DNA of 5,820 nucleotides. It comes from Pseudomonadota bacterium. GTDB lineage: Bacteria > Pseudomonadota > Alphaproteobacteria > Rhizobiales > Methylopilaceae. How positions within the stretch are numbered: the first letter of the stretch is position 1; every line of letters starts with the position of its first letter. The notes beneath the pieces are model-generated. The model was not told the origin of the DNA and did not search any database. It saw nothing but the letters and a program-made list of their open reading frames with translations. A program made the translations under genes and the position numbers. Shown piece after piece: positions 5,095-5,820 of this stretch. Location: assembly GCA_023389135.1 (NCBI GenBank), contig JAEWEX010000101.1, positions 1 to 5,820 of the forward strand, read 5' to 3'.

Positions 5095-5820
5095 ATGACG
5101 CAGGTGCATGCGAGCCGGACGGCGTTCGACCTCGGCGAGGCGGCGCTGCTTCACCTCAAGGCCCACAACATGCCGCCCATGCCGGGCTATTTCGAGCTCT
5201 GGTACGTCTACGCCAGCGGCGATAATCCCGAACTGAACCGCGCCATCGACATCGCCACCCGCGCCAAGGGCAGCCTGCCGCTGTCGCTGGCGGACGATCT
5301 GCATGCCCGGTTCATCGGCGGAGCCGCGCCCCGCGCCTCGGAGGTGACGCGCCGGGTGGACGCCGAGATCGGCGGCCTGGTGCGCATGCTGGAAAGCGCG
5401 GGCGGCTCGGTCGGCGCGTTCGGCAGCTCGCTGAAGAGCGCGGCGTCGGGCCTCGGCAGCGCCACCAGCGCCGACGAGGTGCTGCCCGTGGTGGAGAAGC
5501 TCATCGCCGCCACCCGCAGCATGGAGACCAGCAACGCGGCGCTGGAATCGCAGCTCGCCGCCTCCAGGCGCGAGATCGCGGGGCTGCAGAACAGCCTCGA
5601 CGAGACCCGCGCCGAGGCGCTGACCGACGCGCTGTCGGGCCTCGCCAACCGCAAGCATTTCGACCAGACGCTGGTGCAGGCCGTGGCGCGCGCCCGGGCG
5701 AAGGGCGAGCCGCTGGCGCTGGTGATGTGCGACATCGACCATTTCAAGCGCGTCAACGACACCTTCGGCCACCCGACCGGCGACCAGATCATCCGCCTCG
5801 TGGCGAACGTCCTGAAGGCC
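5095..5820 (+). CDS. Diguanylate cyclase (GGDEF protein), 3'-partial
   Basis: 242 codons are visible and the frame runs off the window. The ATG at 5095 is preceded by six G's (5084-5089) at 5 nt. There is no transmembrane segment. Residues 9-75 form an N-terminal helical region (PPMPGYFELWYVYASGDNPE, 27-46) like that of many alphaproteobacterial GGDEF proteins; about 140-176 is a predicted coiled coil. The GGDEF domain starts at ALTDALSGLANRKHFD (175-190) and continues with CDIDHFKRVNDTFGH (212-226) and GDQ. By comparison with PleD, D213 is the metal-binding aspartate and N221 and D230 are substrate contacts, all present; the GG(D/E)EF loop and any inhibitory site lie beyond the end. Expected product is cyclic di-GMP. 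Its neighbour is the FliN-like gene, consistent with a motility role. An EAL domain further downstream cannot be excluded. Confidence 0.9.
   Translation, partial: MTQVHASRTAFDLGEAALLHLKAHNMPPMPGYFELWYVYASGDNPELNRAIDIATRAKGSLPLSLADDLHARFIGGAAPRASEVTRRVDAEIGGLVRMLESAGGSVGAFGSSLKSAASGLGSATSADEVLPVVEKLIAATRSMETSNAALESQLAASRREIAGLQNSLDETRAEALTDALSGLANRKHFDQTLVQAVARARAKGEPLALVMCDIDHFKRVNDTFGHPTGDQIIRLVANVLKA

Noticed and set aside
5011..5792. Two overlapping minus-strand frames (253 and 194 codons) opposite the GGDEF gene
   Set aside because: The plus strand encodes a GGDEF domain with conserved residues; the antisense translations show no motif.
1..5820. Mobile elements, CRISPR, tRNA/rRNA and riboswitches
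   Set aside because: No transposase, terminal inverted repeats, spaced repeats, cloverleaf or long untranslated leader was found; all gaps between genes are under 80 nt.

Overview
The window is about 5.8 kb of very GC-rich DNA (by eye close to 70% G+C) with strong third-position GC bias. It reads as chromosome from an alphaproteobacterium, most likely Hyphomicrobiales (Xanthobacteraceae/Bradyrhizobiaceae-like) or a related order. The support is an alphaproteobacterial-type propionyl-CoA carboxylase alpha C-terminus, the lipB / small FliN-like / GGDEF gene order, and sequences resembling CtrA boxes. No insertion sequence, phage gene, tRNA, rRNA or CRISPR was seen.

Layout. (1) Bases 1-1778 (+): most of a propionyl-CoA carboxylase alpha subunit, with its N-terminus outside the window. 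(2) 1812-2804 (-), convergent with it: an unusual regulator with a MerR-type helix-turn-helix fused to a P-loop, ABC/AAA_21-like ATPase domain whose catalytic positions look degenerate. (3) 2868-3635 (-): a stand-alone response regulator of two intact receiver domains and no output domain. A hairpin and a possible MerR-type promoter lie between it and the MerR gene. (4) 3710-4021 (+): acylphosphatase, divergent from the response regulator and overlapping tail-to-tail with (5) 4005-4727 (-): lipB, octanoyltransferase. (6) 4790-5041 (+): an 83-residue protein that is almost only a FliN/SpoA domain. (7) 5095 to the window end (+): a GGDEF diguanylate cyclase, cut off before its GGDEF loop.

How they fit. 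The carboxylase, acylphosphatase and LipB are ordinary metabolic genes. The dual-receiver protein, FliN-like protein and diguanylate cyclase are motility and signalling genes. Each of the three intergenic regions in front of these signalling genes holds a one-mismatch match to the CtrA box TTAA-N7-TTAA (3684-3698, 4720-4734, 5038-5052). I infer that this may be a small CtrA-linked motility/c-di-GMP group embedded among housekeeping genes. The other item worth attention is the MerR-ATPase fusion and its possible self-controlled promoter with a 19-bp spacer.
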